From assembly GCA_963933975.1 (NCBI GenBank), contig CAWVWE010000008.1, positions 1-64,000 on the forward strand: a stretch of DNA of 64,000 bases, written 5' to 3'. Positions 45,771 to 55,633 of this stretch are shown piece by piece. Below the pieces are notes generated by a model. It ran no database searches and was not told the DNA's origin. It was given only the letters and a program-made list of their open reading frames with translations. Made by a program: the position numbers and the translations under genes. Positions within the stretch are counted from its first letter, which is position 1. Each line of letters opens with the position of its first letter. The DNA comes from UBA10364 sp905182675 (GTDB lineage: Bacteria > Bacteroidota > Bacteroidia > Flavobacteriales > Schleiferiaceae).

Positions 45771-46868
45771 TTACTTCTTGTAAAAAGGGAGTTTAACTGT
45801 GGTGGCTTTAATATGCTTGTTTCTAATGATTATGGCAAATTCACTTCCTACCACTGTATACTCTAAAGGAACATAACCCATACCAATATTCTTGCCTGTA
45901 GACGGACTGTTTGTCCCTGAAGTAACTCTTCCAATAATCGATCCCTCTAAATTCGCTATTTCATACCCATGACGTGGAATACCGCGATCAATCATCTCGA
46001 AGCCAACTAATTTTTGATTAATCCCCTGCTCCTTTTGTTGTGCAAAGGTATCCGAGGAAACAAAATCCTTAGTGAACTTCGTAATCCAACCTAAGCCCGC
46101 TTCCAGGGGGCTAGTAGAATCATCGATGTCATTACCGTATAGACACATTCCCATCTCCAATCGCAAAGTATCTCTTGCACCCAGACCTGCAGGAAGCAAA
46201 TCGAATTCCTCTCCTGCTTGCATCACTTCATGCCAAAGTTTCTCCGCTTGGTCGTTATACACGTATAATTCAAACCCACCAGATCCCGTGTAGCCGGTTG
46301 CAGAAATGATCACATCACTAACACCAGACAGCTCACCGATAATGAAATTGTAATACTTGACCTCGCTCAGGTTTTCCTTCGTAAGTTTTTGAAGGAGTAA
46401 TGTCGCTTTGGGTCCTTGAACAGCAAGTAAACTGTACTTATCACTGTCGTTGACAAGCACGACATCAAGACCTTTAGTATAGCTTTGTAGATGATTCCAA
46501 TCTTTATCCAAGTTAGATGCATTAACCACGAGCATAAAATGTTCTGATGAAAAACAATAAACCAGTAAATCATCTACGATACCGCCAGACTCATTTGGCA
46601 TACAGCTGTATTGAATCTTTCCAGGGATGAGCTTACTCACGTCATTAGTGGTGACTTTTTGTAAAAAAGACAGCGCATCTGGTCCGGTTACAAAGAACTC
46701 ACCCATGTGGCTTACGTCGAACATTCCTGCTCCTTCACGTACTGCAGCATGTTCTAGCTTCAAACCATTGTATTGAACAGGCATATTGTAACCTGCAAAA
46801 GGAACCATCTTAGCTCCTAAATCTATATGAATTTGCTCTAATGCTGTTGATTTCAAATTGTTGCTCAT
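45771..46868 (-). CDS. gcvT: Glycine cleavage system T protein (aminomethyltransferase)
   Basis: Moves the methylene group from aminomethyl-lipoyl-H protein to tetrahydrofolate, releasing ammonia. The 365-residue protein starts L-K-S-T-A-L-E-Q-I-H and shows G-M-F-D-V-S-H-M-G-E (about 48), T-T-N-D-V-S-K-L, the folate-binding S-A-T-G-Y-T-G-S-G-G-F-E (about 187), L-G-A-R-D-T-L-R-L-E-M-G-M (about 230), and V-T-S-G-T-N-S-P-S near the end. gcvH and gcvP are not in the window. Confidence 0.95.
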   Translation of the reverse strand: MSNNLKSTALEQIHIDLGAKMVPFAGYNMPVQYNGLKLEHAAVREGAGMFDVSHMGEFFVTGPDALSFLQKVTTNDVSKLIPGKIQYSCMPNESGGIVDDLLVYCFSSEHFMLVVNASNLDKDWNHLQSYTKGLDVVLVNDSDKYSLLAVQGPKATLLLQKLTKENLSEVKYYNFIIGELSGVSDVIISATGYTGSGGFELYVYNDQAEKLWHEVMQAGEEFDLLPAGLGARDTLRLEMGMCLYGNDIDDSTSPLEAGLGWITKFTKDFVSSDTFAQQKEQGINQKLVGFEMIDRGIPRHGYEIANLEGSIIGRVTSGTNSPSTGKNIGMGYVPLEYTVVGSEFAIIIRNKHIKATTVKLPFYKK

Positions 46869-46946
46869 GTGATTGTGTCTGGTAGGTGTTAACTAAAATT
46901 TTAAATGGCTATTACAGTCAATAACGGCACTTTTCTGTGGTTCTTT

Positions 46947-49187
46947 TTAAAGGGATGGATCACTCATTTGTTCCGCCCAATCCAACGCGAAATTAACCAT
47001 CAATTTGAACTCTTCTACGCTTGCTAAGCGTTCTTTATGGAAAATTAATAACGCAGTGCCATTACTCTCCATGTGAAACGATGGGTTACTCATTAAAAAA
47101 TCAGTACACTCCTTGGTAAAAAATGAACGTATTGCCTTTGCATTAGATCCTTTGAGGGCAAAACGATGGTCAAATTTAATTTGTCCTGTAAGAATATCTT
47201 TCACCCCTGCAAAGTGGGCCAATCGCTCAAAAATTCGTTCCCTGTCTAGCACAAATTCTGGCAACTCCACTCCTTGCGGCTCCCATACCACACAAGCGAG
47301 TTGCTGGCTATCCTTCATGATAAATTCACCACTATGTGAACTCACTTCAATAGCGAATAATTGACGAGAATGATGTGCCAATAAATTAGTTGTGTAATCT
47401 ATTCTACGGTACTTAAAGTAATTGAATTGGTCCAATTTTGCATCCCAGTCCGGCGTAGGCCAGGAGGTGAAATTCATTCCATTCATTACGGAAAACTCAC
47501 TTAATTTCTCCTGCTTCGCACTAAGTCTAGCCGTCCCTGAATTACGCCTCAACCCTCCTAAAAGCGAACCTGGTTTATTCGCTTTGGATTGTACACCCAA
47601 TGGATGTGTGGCTGACGCTGCGGACATATCTAAACCGACTAACTCAAGACTACCTCCCTTTTGTTCGAAAAGCTCAATATAACCAGCCAAATGCTCCATA
47701 ACGGTATGGTCCACAAATGAAGAATTTGAGAAATCAGCAATTAATGTAGATGTTGGAGGAACGCTATCTAACTTACTTTTTAACCTGGGATAGTTCAGGA
47801 AATTAGAGAAGTAATTAATATTCAAAATAAACTTCTGGTCTTCCTCTTCATAGAGAAGTGTGTTAGGTCTGCTTAGATACCTCAAGATGTCCATGCCAGA
47901 TCCAGTCATGACAAATTGAACCACAAGGGTGACGAGCATACCTAAGGCTATGCCAAAAATCAATCCGTAAATCAAGGTTGCGAAGAGTGTAAAGAAGAAC
48001 AAAAACAATTGCTCTAGACCGATATCAGCAATACGACTAAACTGACTAGGATTCAACAATTTATAACCAGTAAACACGAGTATTGCAGCAAGTGCAGGAA
48101 GAGGTATTTGCGTCAATAGCGATCGTAAAAACAAAATGAATATTAGAATAAGGATGCCATGAAAAAAGTTTGCAGCACGTGTCTTCGCTCCATTACTAAC
48201 ATTCACAGAACTCCGCGCAATAACGGTTACCACACTGAGGCCTCCTAAAAGTCCTGAAACTGCCGTAGCAATACCGAGTGCTCTCAAATCTTTGTTCACG
48301 TTAGATTTCCTCTTGTAGGGATCCAAACGATCCATTCCTTTGATGGAGAGTAGACTCTCAATAGATGCAATAAAAGTCAAGGTAACTGCAGCTGTCCAGA
48401 AGGATCCTTCTTTTATACCGGAGAAATCTGGCAGCCTCCATGACGACATCCAATCTGCAGGAATATTTACCAGATACTCTTCGGGGAAAAAGCTTTGACC
48501 ATTTATTTTGGTACCAATCATTTGAATCCCTACCGCAATCACAACGACCCACAAAGGCGCCGGAACCGAATGCATCCACCCTACACGTATCTTAGAGAAT
48601 AGGATAAGAAAGATTAAACTCCCAATACCCATAGCCGCTACTTTGATTATATCCAGATCCGCTGAAATCAATCCCTTCAGCGATACCAAAAATTCAAAAA
48701 GTAGCGGGATAGGTTCCGAACTTTCTGGAGATAAAGTCCCGATCATCACATGACTCTGTTTCGCAAGTATAATGATCCCTATGGCAGCAAGCATTCCCTG
48801 AACCGCAGAGGTAGGAAATAGATCCGCCAACACCCCCAGTCTTACGGTACCTAATAGGAACAATAGTCCACCACTAACGACTATAGCACCTAGAGCCATA
48901 TAGTATCCCACGAGCATGTCTCCTCCTCCAAGTGTTGTTATGGCACCTAATGTAACTACGGCTAAACCATTTCCAGGACCTGTGATGGTCACAAAAGATC
49001 CACCCAGGTGAGCAACAAGAATACCGCCGATAATCGCGGAGATCAAACCCGCAATGGCAGGAGCGCCGGAAGCAAGAGCAAGCGCAATTGAAATAGGCAA
49101 TGCAACAAGTGAAACGACAAATCCAGCCTTAAGATCAGCCTGCCAGTTTTCTGTAAATCCTCTGAAACCACTACTAGGTTTATGCAT
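46947..49187 (-). CDS. SulP/SLC26 anion transporter with STAS domain and C-terminal extension
   Basis: Inner-membrane anion permease, probably for bicarbonate or sulfate. The ATG at 49187 overlaps the stop of the universal stress gene (ATGCATAA) and gives 746 residues; an in-frame ATG at 49214 adds 9 residues. The transport domain (about 10-430) has the start L-K-A-G-F-V-V-S-L-V-A-L-P-I-S, the G-P-G-N-G-L-A-V stretch, and G-G-L-S-V-V-T-V-I-A-R-S-S-V-N about residue 310. A STAS domain lies at about 445-540. The last ~180 residues form a soluble domain I cannot name. No carbonic anhydrase gene is nearby, so bicarbonate transport is only one option. Confidence 0.85.
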   Translation of the reverse strand: MHKPSSGFRGFTENWQADLKAGFVVSLVALPISIALALASGAPAIAGLISAIIGGILVAHLGGSFVTITGPGNGLAVVTLGAITTLGGGDMLVGYYMALGAIVVSGGLLFLLGTVRLGVLADLFPTSAVQGMLAAIGIIILAKQSHVMIGTLSPESSEPIPLLFEFLVSLKGLISADLDIIKVAAMGIGSLIFLILFSKIRVGWMHSVPAPLWVVVIAVGIQMIGTKINGQSFFPEEYLVNIPADWMSSWRLPDFSGIKEGSFWTAAVTLTFIASIESLLSIKGMDRLDPYKRKSNVNKDLRALGIATAVSGLLGGLSVVTVIARSSVNVSNGAKTRAANFFHGILILIFILFLRSLLTQIPLPALAAILVFTGYKLLNPSQFSRIADIGLEQLFLFFFTLFATLIYGLIFGIALGMLVTLVVQFVMTGSGMDILRYLSRPNTLLYEEEDQKFILNINYFSNFLNYPRLKSKLDSVPPTSTLIADFSNSSFVDHTVMEHLAGYIELFEQKGGSLELVGLDMSAASATHPLGVQSKANKPGSLLGGLRRNSGTARLSAKQEKLSEFSVMNGMNFTSWPTPDWDAKLDQFNYFKYRRIDYTTNLLAHHSRQLFAIEVSSHSGEFIMKDSQQLACVVWEPQGVELPEFVLDRERIFERLAHFAGVKDILTGQIKFDHRFALKGSNAKAIRSFFTKECTDFLMSNPSFHMESNGTALLIFHKERLASVEEFKLMVNFALDWAEQMSDPSL

Positions 49188-50058
49188 GACGCAAGGTTTT
49201 AGTGGTGTGTACAATGAGGAGGTTGGTCGGTAAATCAGACAATATGTATTCTAAATCATGCTTAAAAATTCGATCAAATAGACCCAATTTGGTATCTGGA
49301 GAATTCACGATTAACAAATCTGCCCTCTTCACTTTAGCATAGTGAGCGATGGTATATCCCGGTTTGCCGAAGACATGTTGTTCTTTTATTTCTAGATCTT
49401 TATGTACTGAACAGCATGATAGTAGCTTGGCAATACGCCCATGCTGCTCTCTTTCAATTTGCTTTCTTTTTCTCGTACCGTTCAGCTGACTCTTATCATC
49501 ATCTGGATGAACAAGAGATTTCTCATTAAGCTCATCCACCACATATAATTCACGACTCCCGAGTTTCGAACTCAACCACACTGCTGTGGCTATGGTGTCT
49601 GGGGTTTTAGAGTGATCGGATCCATTCACTACAATGCGTTCGCATACTCTACCTTCCACCATACTGTTTGTAAGAAGTAGTAAGCTCACGTGTGCCTTTC
49701 TACAGACGTCACGTGCAATACTCGCATTAAAAACCTTAAACATTTTCTCTCTTGTCAATGCTCCTAATGCCAATAGATCTATATTGTTTTCGGCGCACAA
49801 GCTCAAGAGCTCCACTTTAGGATCACCGTTCTTCGAAACCAAGGTTATTCCTGATTTAGGAATGGACAGCTCCTTCAAGAAGGAGGTGTATGTAGCCTCA
49901 CATTGATCACTCCAAAGGCCAATATGAAAAACAAACATATCTGCACCGCATTTTTGGGCAATGCGATATACCTCCGCGAGGTTCGCTTTTGCCATAGGAG
50001 AGAATCCCATAGCCGTAGCTATTTTCTTATATTCGACTGGGGTGGCTTTAGAATCCAT
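49180..50058 (-). CDS. Universal stress protein with two UspA-like domains
   Basis: A 292-residue protein built of two Usp folds. The first (about 10-140) has A-M-G-F-S-P-M-A-K-A-N-L-A-E and ends with L-L-A-L-G-A-L-T-R. The second (about 155-285) starts R-I-V-V-N-G-S-D-H-S and includes L-L-I-V-N-S-P-D. The typical ATP-binding G-x2-G-x9-G-S/T loop is not clear in either. It overlaps the SulP gene by 8 nt, which suggests stress- or energy-linked control of the transporter, an inference. Confidence 0.82.
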   Translation of the reverse strand: MDSKATPVEYKKIATAMGFSPMAKANLAEVYRIAQKCGADMFVFHIGLWSDQCEATYTSFLKELSIPKSGITLVSKNGDPKVELLSLCAENNIDLLALGALTREKMFKVFNASIARDVCRKAHVSLLLLTNSMVEGRVCERIVVNGSDHSKTPDTIATAVWLSSKLGSRELYVVDELNEKSLVHPDDDKSQLNGTRKRKQIEREQHGRIAKLLSCCSVHKDLEIKEQHVFGKPGYTIAHYAKVKRADLLIVNSPDTKLGLFDRIFKHDLEYILSDLPTNLLIVHTTKTLRHA

Positions 50059-50076
50059 TCACTGTTTTTATTACGG

Positions 50077-50095
50077 CACTGCGCTCAACGCAGTG
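50077..50095 (-). other. Perfect 7-bp hairpin between lipoprotein and Usp genes
   Basis: CACTGCG (50077-50083) and CGCAGTG (50089-50095) with a 5-nt loop. There is no immediate T-run, so it may be a weak terminator or an mRNA stability structure rather than an efficient terminator. Confidence 0.45.
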
Positions 50096-50118
50096 TTCCG
50101 AGAAAATACATATTAATA

Positions 50119-51201
50119 TTATTCTTTTCTGGCATTTTTTACTTTTTCCAATAAGGTGTTTAGTCCAGCCTCATCCCCAGTATATATGCGCGAAATACGC
50201 CCCTCCGGACCACTTGAGAAGACATACTTTCCGCTGTAGGTTAAGGCATGCATTGCTGTAGTATCGACGATGTGTAATGCTGTGTCTAGTGCCCGGATAC
50301 CTTTAGTACCGGTGAAATAGATGTATTGGCCATCACTAGCAGCGTCGCTTGTATAGGGTAGACCGCTCAAGAGATCTAGGGTAACGTCATCCTGTTCGCC
50401 AGTGGCTAAGTCTATTATAATAGCTGTATTTGAGGTGTCTGAATCCATCAGGTAATCCCCACCTACGATATACAACTTTGTTCCCTCCCAAAGCTGTGCG
50501 AAAGCACCCTGACTAGGCAAACCTTGTTGTAACTCAATAAAATCAGTCAACCAGGTCTTTCCACTGTCAGAAGAAGTATGCATGCGAGAAACACTGCCAC
50601 CAGTAACGATGGAAATTATCCCATAACCATAAGTGATCGCTGAACCACTCGCCGCAAAAGCAGCCTCACCATCAATAGATTCAGGACCTATTCCAGGGGT
50701 CCAAGTATCCCCACCATTAATGGTCTCTAACCATATAAAACGGCCATCGACTGGATCTCCAAACACGTAACCAACGCGATCACTGAGAAACACAATGCCG
50801 TCTAAAAAGGTAGACTCTGCCGTATCGGAGTAGACTCTAGACCAATTCTCACCCGCATCTCGCGAAGAATAAATATAGCTTGGAGCACCCGCAGTGACCG
50901 CAGTAAAATGTTCTGAATCATGTGCCCAAACTGACCTAAATTGACTCTCTTCAGCACCTATTACTTTAGTGAAAGACCAATGCAGTCCTGCGTCCGTGCT
51001 TATACCGATGTTACCAGAGCTCCCTCCAACAATGACCACAGTATCATGTGTGGCATGTAAGCCACGAAAACTGATCCGCTCGTTGCTTTGGTGTAACTCG
51101 ACAAGAATAGGACCTGAAATTTCTTCCTGAACATTGCAAGCGTTCAGGAGGAAGAACACAACAGTGATAATTGCAGGAACAATGATAAGTTTACGATTCA
51201 T
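50119..51201 (-). CDS. YCF48/BNR-like beta-propeller lipoprotein
   Basis: Predicted lipoprotein (lipobox L-N-A-C, Cys22) with a beta-propeller body, 360 residues. Repeats such as S-T-D-A-G-L-H-W (about 69), S-S-R-D-A-G-E-N-W (about 109), I-N-G-G-D-T-W (about 161), and S-S-D-S-G-K-T-W (about 211) are Asp-box/BNR-type turns as seen in YCF48 and sialidase propellers. No catalytic residues were identified; a binding or assembly role is more likely than an enzyme. It lies 38 bp downstream of the MBOAT gene and may belong to the same transcript. Confidence 0.78.
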   Translation of the reverse strand: MNRKLIIVPAIITVVFFLLNACNVQEEISGPILVELHQSNERISFRGLHATHDTVVIVGGSSGNIGISTDAGLHWSFTKVIGAEESQFRSVWAHDSEHFTAVTAGAPSYIYSSRDAGENWSRVYSDTAESTFLDGIVFLSDRVGYVFGDPVDGRFIWLETINGGDTWTPGIGPESIDGEAAFAASGSAITYGYGIISIVTGGSVSRMHTSSDSGKTWLTDFIELQQGLPSQGAFAQLWEGTKLYIVGGDYLMDSDTSNTAIIIDLATGEQDDVTLDLLSGLPYTSDAASDGQYIYFTGTKGIRALDTALHIVDTTAMHALTYSGKYVFSSGPEGRISRIYTGDEAGLNTLLEKVKNARKE

Positions 51202-51239
51202 GGCTTGATTTCTATATTTATCAAGATAAGAAGACTGGC

Positions 51240-52901
51240 CTAGAAAGCAAAGTAGATAAATGGCTGGACCTCAGCACTAAGAATTTGATAGATTACCAAT
51301 GTGGACAACAGGACGAGCACGTAAAGTATCCAAACAGGAGCATGAGCTACTTTATATTGCAACTGTGACTTATAGCGGCCAGGAATCCAATGGATGATAT
51401 ATCCTAAAAGCATCACAGAGAAAAATTTCCAATTGCCTGTAACCACCCCCGCAACAGTATCCATCCCAAAATCATTAGTGATTTTAGTCAATAATTCAAT
51501 TGCACCATTCCAAGTTGGAGAGCGGAACCATGCCCGCGTGAATGTGATAAAGGTCAATGTCAGAATCAGTCCAATAGCGCGATTGTACCATTTTTTCTTA
51601 TCTGCCCAGGGAGATACTTTCTTCCAGTTTTTATAAACCACGAGTCCGATCCCATTCAACGTTCCCCAGGTAACAAAGTTCCAAGATGCTCCGTGCCAGA
51701 GCCCCCCAAGAATCATGGTCAGCATGAGGTTTATATTGGTATTCACCCACTTTGCGACGACAGGGCTATAACGCATAGCAAAGGAGCCCAGAGCAAAAAT
51801 GCCTGAAAGTATAAGCGTCAGTGATGAGTTACCTGCAATCAAAGCGATCATGACAAAGAAGATGAACACAATAACGTAGGAAGCTATGGATCCTTTTCTG
51901 TTGCCACCCAGTGGGATATATAGATAGTCTCTCAACCAAGTCGATAGAGAGAGGTGCCATCTTCGCCAAAAATCGGCCACAGAAGATGCCTTATAAGGGC
52001 TATTAAAGTTTTTAGGGAGCGTAAATCCGAGGAGCATAGCGATACCAATAGCGACATCGGTATAGCCAGAGAAATCCGCATATACCTGTAAGGAGTATCC
52101 AAACAGGGCGCTCATCGTTTCAAAACCACTGTAAAGTTGAGGGTTATCAAAGACTCGGTCTATAAATTGAACAGCGAGATAATCAGCCAGAAATAGCTTT
52201 TTTAGCAATCCATTTAAAATCCAGAAAACCGCAAGTCCCGCGCGTTGCTTAGACAACTGATATGGCTGGTGTATCTGTGGAATAAATTCTGATGCCCTCA
52301 CAATAGGTCCAGCGACAAGCTGAGGAAAGAAGCTGACATAAAATCCGAAGTCTAAAATATTTCTCACAGGCTTGACATGTCCTCTGTAAATATCCACGCT
52401 ATAGGAAATGGTTTGAAATGTGAAAAATGAAATACCTACAGGAAGTAATATCTTCTCAAATACGAAGTTAGTGCCTACTGCTTGGTTCGTCCAGAGGGCA
52501 AAAGAGTTAATCACAGTAAGTTCAATACCGGTGAGGTCGTGTAAAAAATCTACTACGAAATAGGCATACTTAAAATAACCTAAGACCATTAGATTTACCA
52601 ATACAGATAGTGCCACAAGGAATTGACGCTGCCATTTCACCTTGTTGGTATAAATTGCCCATCCAATTACAAAATCAACCACCGTACTGAACAGGAGAAT
52701 GATAAAGTAAAAACCACTCGTTTTATAATAGAAAAATAAAGACACCGCAAATAGAAAGACATTGCGACGAGCGGTGTGCTTATATACTAAGCTGAAACCA
52801 CCCATCACAAAAGCAAAAAACACCCAGAAGTAACGTTGTGTAAATAACAACGGGCTATTCTCTTGGTAGGTGAACCACTGTTCTATGATGCTCCAGTCCA
52901 T
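51240..52901 (-). CDS. MBOAT-family O-acyltransferase (AlgI/DltB-like)
   Basis: Polytopic inner-membrane enzyme that passes acyl groups, usually acetyl, to extracytoplasmic glycans. The ATG at 52901 overlaps the SGNH stop (TGATG); a TTG one codon upstream is less likely. The product has 553 residues and about 11 helices. Signatures are F-W-R-R-W-H-L-S-L-S-T-W-L-R-D-Y (about 310) and G-G-L-W-H-G-A-S-W-N-F (about 395) with the catalytic His. It follows two SGNH genes and a LysM gene with overlaps, an arrangement like AlgI with AlgJ/X or PatA with PatB. Confidence 0.93.
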   Translation of the reverse strand: MDWSIIEQWFTYQENSPLLFTQRYFWVFFAFVMGGFSLVYKHTARRNVFLFAVSLFFYYKTSGFYFIILLFSTVVDFVIGWAIYTNKVKWQRQFLVALSVLVNLMVLGYFKYAYFVVDFLHDLTGIELTVINSFALWTNQAVGTNFVFEKILLPVGISFFTFQTISYSVDIYRGHVKPVRNILDFGFYVSFFPQLVAGPIVRASEFIPQIHQPYQLSKQRAGLAVFWILNGLLKKLFLADYLAVQFIDRVFDNPQLYSGFETMSALFGYSLQVYADFSGYTDVAIGIAMLLGFTLPKNFNSPYKASSVADFWRRWHLSLSTWLRDYLYIPLGGNRKGSIASYVIVFIFFVMIALIAGNSSLTLILSGIFALGSFAMRYSPVVAKWVNTNINLMLTMILGGLWHGASWNFVTWGTLNGIGLVVYKNWKKVSPWADKKKWYNRAIGLILTLTFITFTRAWFRSPTWNGAIELLTKITNDFGMDTVAGVVTGNWKFFSVMLLGYIIHWIPGRYKSQLQYKVAHAPVWILYVLVLLSTLVIYQILSAEVQPFIYFAF

Positions 52902-54142
52902 CAATTGGCAAGATGTTTTACATGTCGCTCATAATCCTCCCAAAACGCCCAAAATAATAGGTCAGAGTTCAATCGGTAACCCGTTCTGGAAAAATGAATC
53001 TTATCCGGTTTAGCTAAGCGATGCTCCTCCCATATCGCTATAGAGTTAAGACCGCCCATTACCCCAAATAAATCCCAAAAACCTGTATCGTGGTCTTTAC
53101 TGAGCTGTTTCATAACTTCTACCACATCTAAGGCATGCTCGTTGGGCGCCTGACGCTTATAGTAGCTGTCGTTATTAGTCATGAAGATAAACTCGCAATC
53201 TGGGTTGATGGCCCTAAACCAATCAACTAACGTGTCATAACGCTCTTTGTACTCCTGTGGATACCATTCGTCATCTGGTTTGTAGGCATCATTAATTCCC
53301 AAGCCAAAAATCACCAGATCTGGTGAAATATACCTGCCTTGTTCAATGAAGTTTTCGCTTCTTAAAAAGCTCTTAGTTGAGGCTCCATTCACTCCCAAGG
53401 CATGGTAGACTAGTCCACTTTCTTCCCTTACCATTTGAACTCCTTGTAGGGTATATAGTGGCTCCTGGTCATCTATGAGTTGAAACGTTATGGAAACTGA
53501 ATCTATACGTTCCTTGAAAAACCATCTACGCACTCCTGCAACAGAATCTATCCATGTAGAATCAGGCGAAGGAATGCAAATGGGCTTCATCGTATTAGAA
53601 TACATATGTTCAAAAACTCTCAGCTCAGTAAAACCATAAGCATCTCCTCTATTTCTGAAGCTTTGTAGGATAAAACCAGCATCTTCCTCTCTAGTTACAG
53701 CATCTATACCACTTAAACCCCAAGGACAATTATTTCTTAAAATACTATTTCTACACCCTTCCCATGCACCTATCTTCTTGACGTAGATGTTGCTGGGCAT
53801 GTTGGTATTTGCCAATTTATGTGGGAAGAAAAAACCTCGCTCTATCTGTAGATCTGGTGCTAATTGTCCAAGGTTAGTTCTTAACGTATGGCTCAAAGTT
53901 CCACCTTGAACGTGAGACCCTCCCACATGAACAATATTCACCTTTCCTTCATTATCAAAAATTACTTTATCTAATTTTTGATAGAATTTTTCCATTCCTT
54001 CTCGCTTTCCATAAAACTCTATATGATTTTTAGACGTATCTAAGAATGGATATCTGAGGGCTATGGCACCCATTTCCTCTTGAGCGGAGAGAATACCTAG
54101 AGAACCTAGTAATAGAATAATAGCGGCAGGAATTAGTTTCAT
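52901..54142 (-). CDS. SGNH/GDSL-like secreted protein, second of a tandem pair
   Basis: Predicted exported partner of the MBOAT enzyme, 413 residues with a signal peptide (cleavage after L-S-A-Q, about 21). Block I is altered to V-G-G-S-H-V-Q-G-G (about 73) where G-D-S is usual, keeping the Ser. Block III has G-L-G-I-N-D-A (about 281) with the Asn, and block V has P-D-K-I-H-F-S with Asp and His (about 385). Shares W-D-L-F-x-V-M-G-G with the neighbour upstream, so the two are paralogues. It overlaps the upstream gene by 4 nt. Confidence 0.82.
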   Translation of the reverse strand: MKLIPAAIILLLGSLGILSAQEEMGAIALRYPFLDTSKNHIEFYGKREGMEKFYQKLDKVIFDNEGKVNIVHVGGSHVQGGTLSHTLRTNLGQLAPDLQIERGFFFPHKLANTNMPSNIYVKKIGAWEGCRNSILRNNCPWGLSGIDAVTREEDAGFILQSFRNRGDAYGFTELRVFEHMYSNTMKPICIPSPDSTWIDSVAGVRRWFFKERIDSVSITFQLIDDQEPLYTLQGVQMVREESGLVYHALGVNGASTKSFLRSENFIEQGRYISPDLVIFGLGINDAYKPDDEWYPQEYKERYDTLVDWFRAINPDCEFIFMTNNDSYYKRQAPNEHALDVVEVMKQLSKDHDTGFWDLFGVMGGLNSIAIWEEHRLAKPDKIHFSRTGYRLNSDLLFWAFWEDYERHVKHLAN

Positions 54143-55632
54143 GGCGATGGTATTTGAGTCCCTGTTCCTTGTTTTATTGTCTGCTCTATCTTGAGAGCAT
54201 CATAGCGCAATTGAAGTTGTGATAATTCCTGTGCCAACCTCCTGCCCACCCAGCTGGCTCCTTTTGGCGTAAAGTGTATATAATCTTTAACCGCGAAGGC
54301 AGGCTCCTGATTTACCCAATCCACCATGGAGCCTTCACCGCCCATAACATCAAACAAGTCCCAATATCCTGCTCCTCTTGAAAGAACCTCTTTCCTCAAA
54401 GCAGTTTTCAATACAGGAATAAGAGGATAGGTTTCCATCGAAATACCCTCTTTCCTTGACATATCTGATGGACCTATAAAAAGTAACGCAGCTGATGGGT
54501 AAAGTTTTTGCATTTGGTCTAATTGACGTCCTATGGAACGTGCGAATCTCTTTGCGTGAGCCTCATCCTTTAAATACGGTACTGCATTACCACCAAACTG
54601 CATGATGATCAAAGTATATCCCTCACGCTGAAGGGATTTTTGTAGTTGGACTTCGTCTATCTTGGTAAATATCATTCCCGAAGCACCCCGCATCGCCACG
54701 TTATCTACGTGAACACCTGTTGGACTTTCAAAGCTCCACCCAAAAATTCTAGCTGGTGCAGTGCTTTCAATGTGCATGGAAAATTCATCAACTAAGGGAA
54801 CGTCTAACCCAAGGGTCCATTCACCATTTGGGAAAATACGTGTGGAGTACGTAGTATCCTCCACACTAAACGATACCCTCGCTGGAGCAGAGGCATCCAT
54901 ATGAAGTTTTAACGTGCTGTAATTGCGAGCCCTTGTAAAACCCCAATTCCGTTTTTTCAAAACGACACTTCCCTCAAATCCACCCTGTTCCTTTTCGCTC
55001 AAAGCAGTAAAGGAGGCCAAGTGCCCATAGCGCATGTCTTTAACCGAGGTGTCTCTGCGACCAAAAACTGTTTTACGTAATAACCCCTCCTCTTGAGAAA
55101 ATGATAATGATGAAGGAGCTACCAAGGGACTTAGACTCACATAACCAAAACCATAACCGCCATATTTTTTTTGAAGGGCATCACGCAACTGCATGGTAAT
55201 GCGGTCACCCTCAAGTTGCGAATCTCCATAATGAATAATCCGTACTCGTTCATTAGGATCATTACTCATGATATTCAAAGCCTCGAAAAATAACGAAAAG
55301 GTGGCCACATCAACTACCTGAATGCTTGTATCAAGTTTTGTTGGAGGCACCGGTATTTTAGTGGGAAGTAAGTTATGAATGGCAGACTCCGAAAAATTAA
55401 CATCTTGATCAGATGAGAGGGTGTCCAAGGTTAAAATTTTCAAGTTCTCTACCCCTGTGTCACCAGCAAAGCCCTGTTCTAACCAAAATGAACCTAACAA
55501 CTCTGATGGTTTGTAATAACTGAACTCAAAAGGACCTAATTTGATCGCTTCTTTGGGCGAGAAAAGACTGAACAAAAAGACCGTAAACCCTATTGCGATT
55601 AAAAAGGCGAAGAATTGGCCCGGTTTATTCAT
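54139..55632 (-). CDS. SGNH/GDSL-like protein with N-terminal membrane anchor, first of a tandem pair
   Basis: A 497-residue protein with one N-terminal helix (about 7-26), so likely anchored and facing the periplasm. Block I is H-Y-G-D-S-Q-L-E-G-D (about 143). Block III reads M-Q-F-G-G-N-A-V (about 347). Block V is D-Y-I-H-F-T-P-K-G-A (about 452) with Asp and His. A beta-rich insert lies between blocks I and III, as in AlgX/PatB-type acetyltransferases. W-D-L-F-D-V-M-G-G (about 423) is shared with the downstream paralogue. It begins one base after the LysM gene stop. Acetyltransferase versus esterase cannot be decided. Confidence 0.83.
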   Translation of the reverse strand: MNKPGQFFAFLIAIGFTVFLFSLFSPKEAIKLGPFEFSYYKPSELLGSFWLEQGFAGDTGVENLKILTLDTLSSDQDVNFSESAIHNLLPTKIPVPPTKLDTSIQVVDVATFSLFFEALNIMSNDPNERVRIIHYGDSQLEGDRITMQLRDALQKKYGGYGFGYVSLSPLVAPSSLSFSQEEGLLRKTVFGRRDTSVKDMRYGHLASFTALSEKEQGGFEGSVVLKKRNWGFTRARNYSTLKLHMDASAPARVSFSVEDTTYSTRIFPNGEWTLGLDVPLVDEFSMHIESTAPARIFGWSFESPTGVHVDNVAMRGASGMIFTKIDEVQLQKSLQREGYTLIIMQFGGNAVPYLKDEAHAKRFARSIGRQLDQMQKLYPSAALLFIGPSDMSRKEGISMETYPLIPVLKTALRKEVLSRGAGYWDLFDVMGGEGSMVDWVNQEPAFAVKDYIHFTPKGASWVGRRLAQELSQLQLRYDALKIEQTIKQGTGTQIPSP

Positions 55633-55633
55633 T

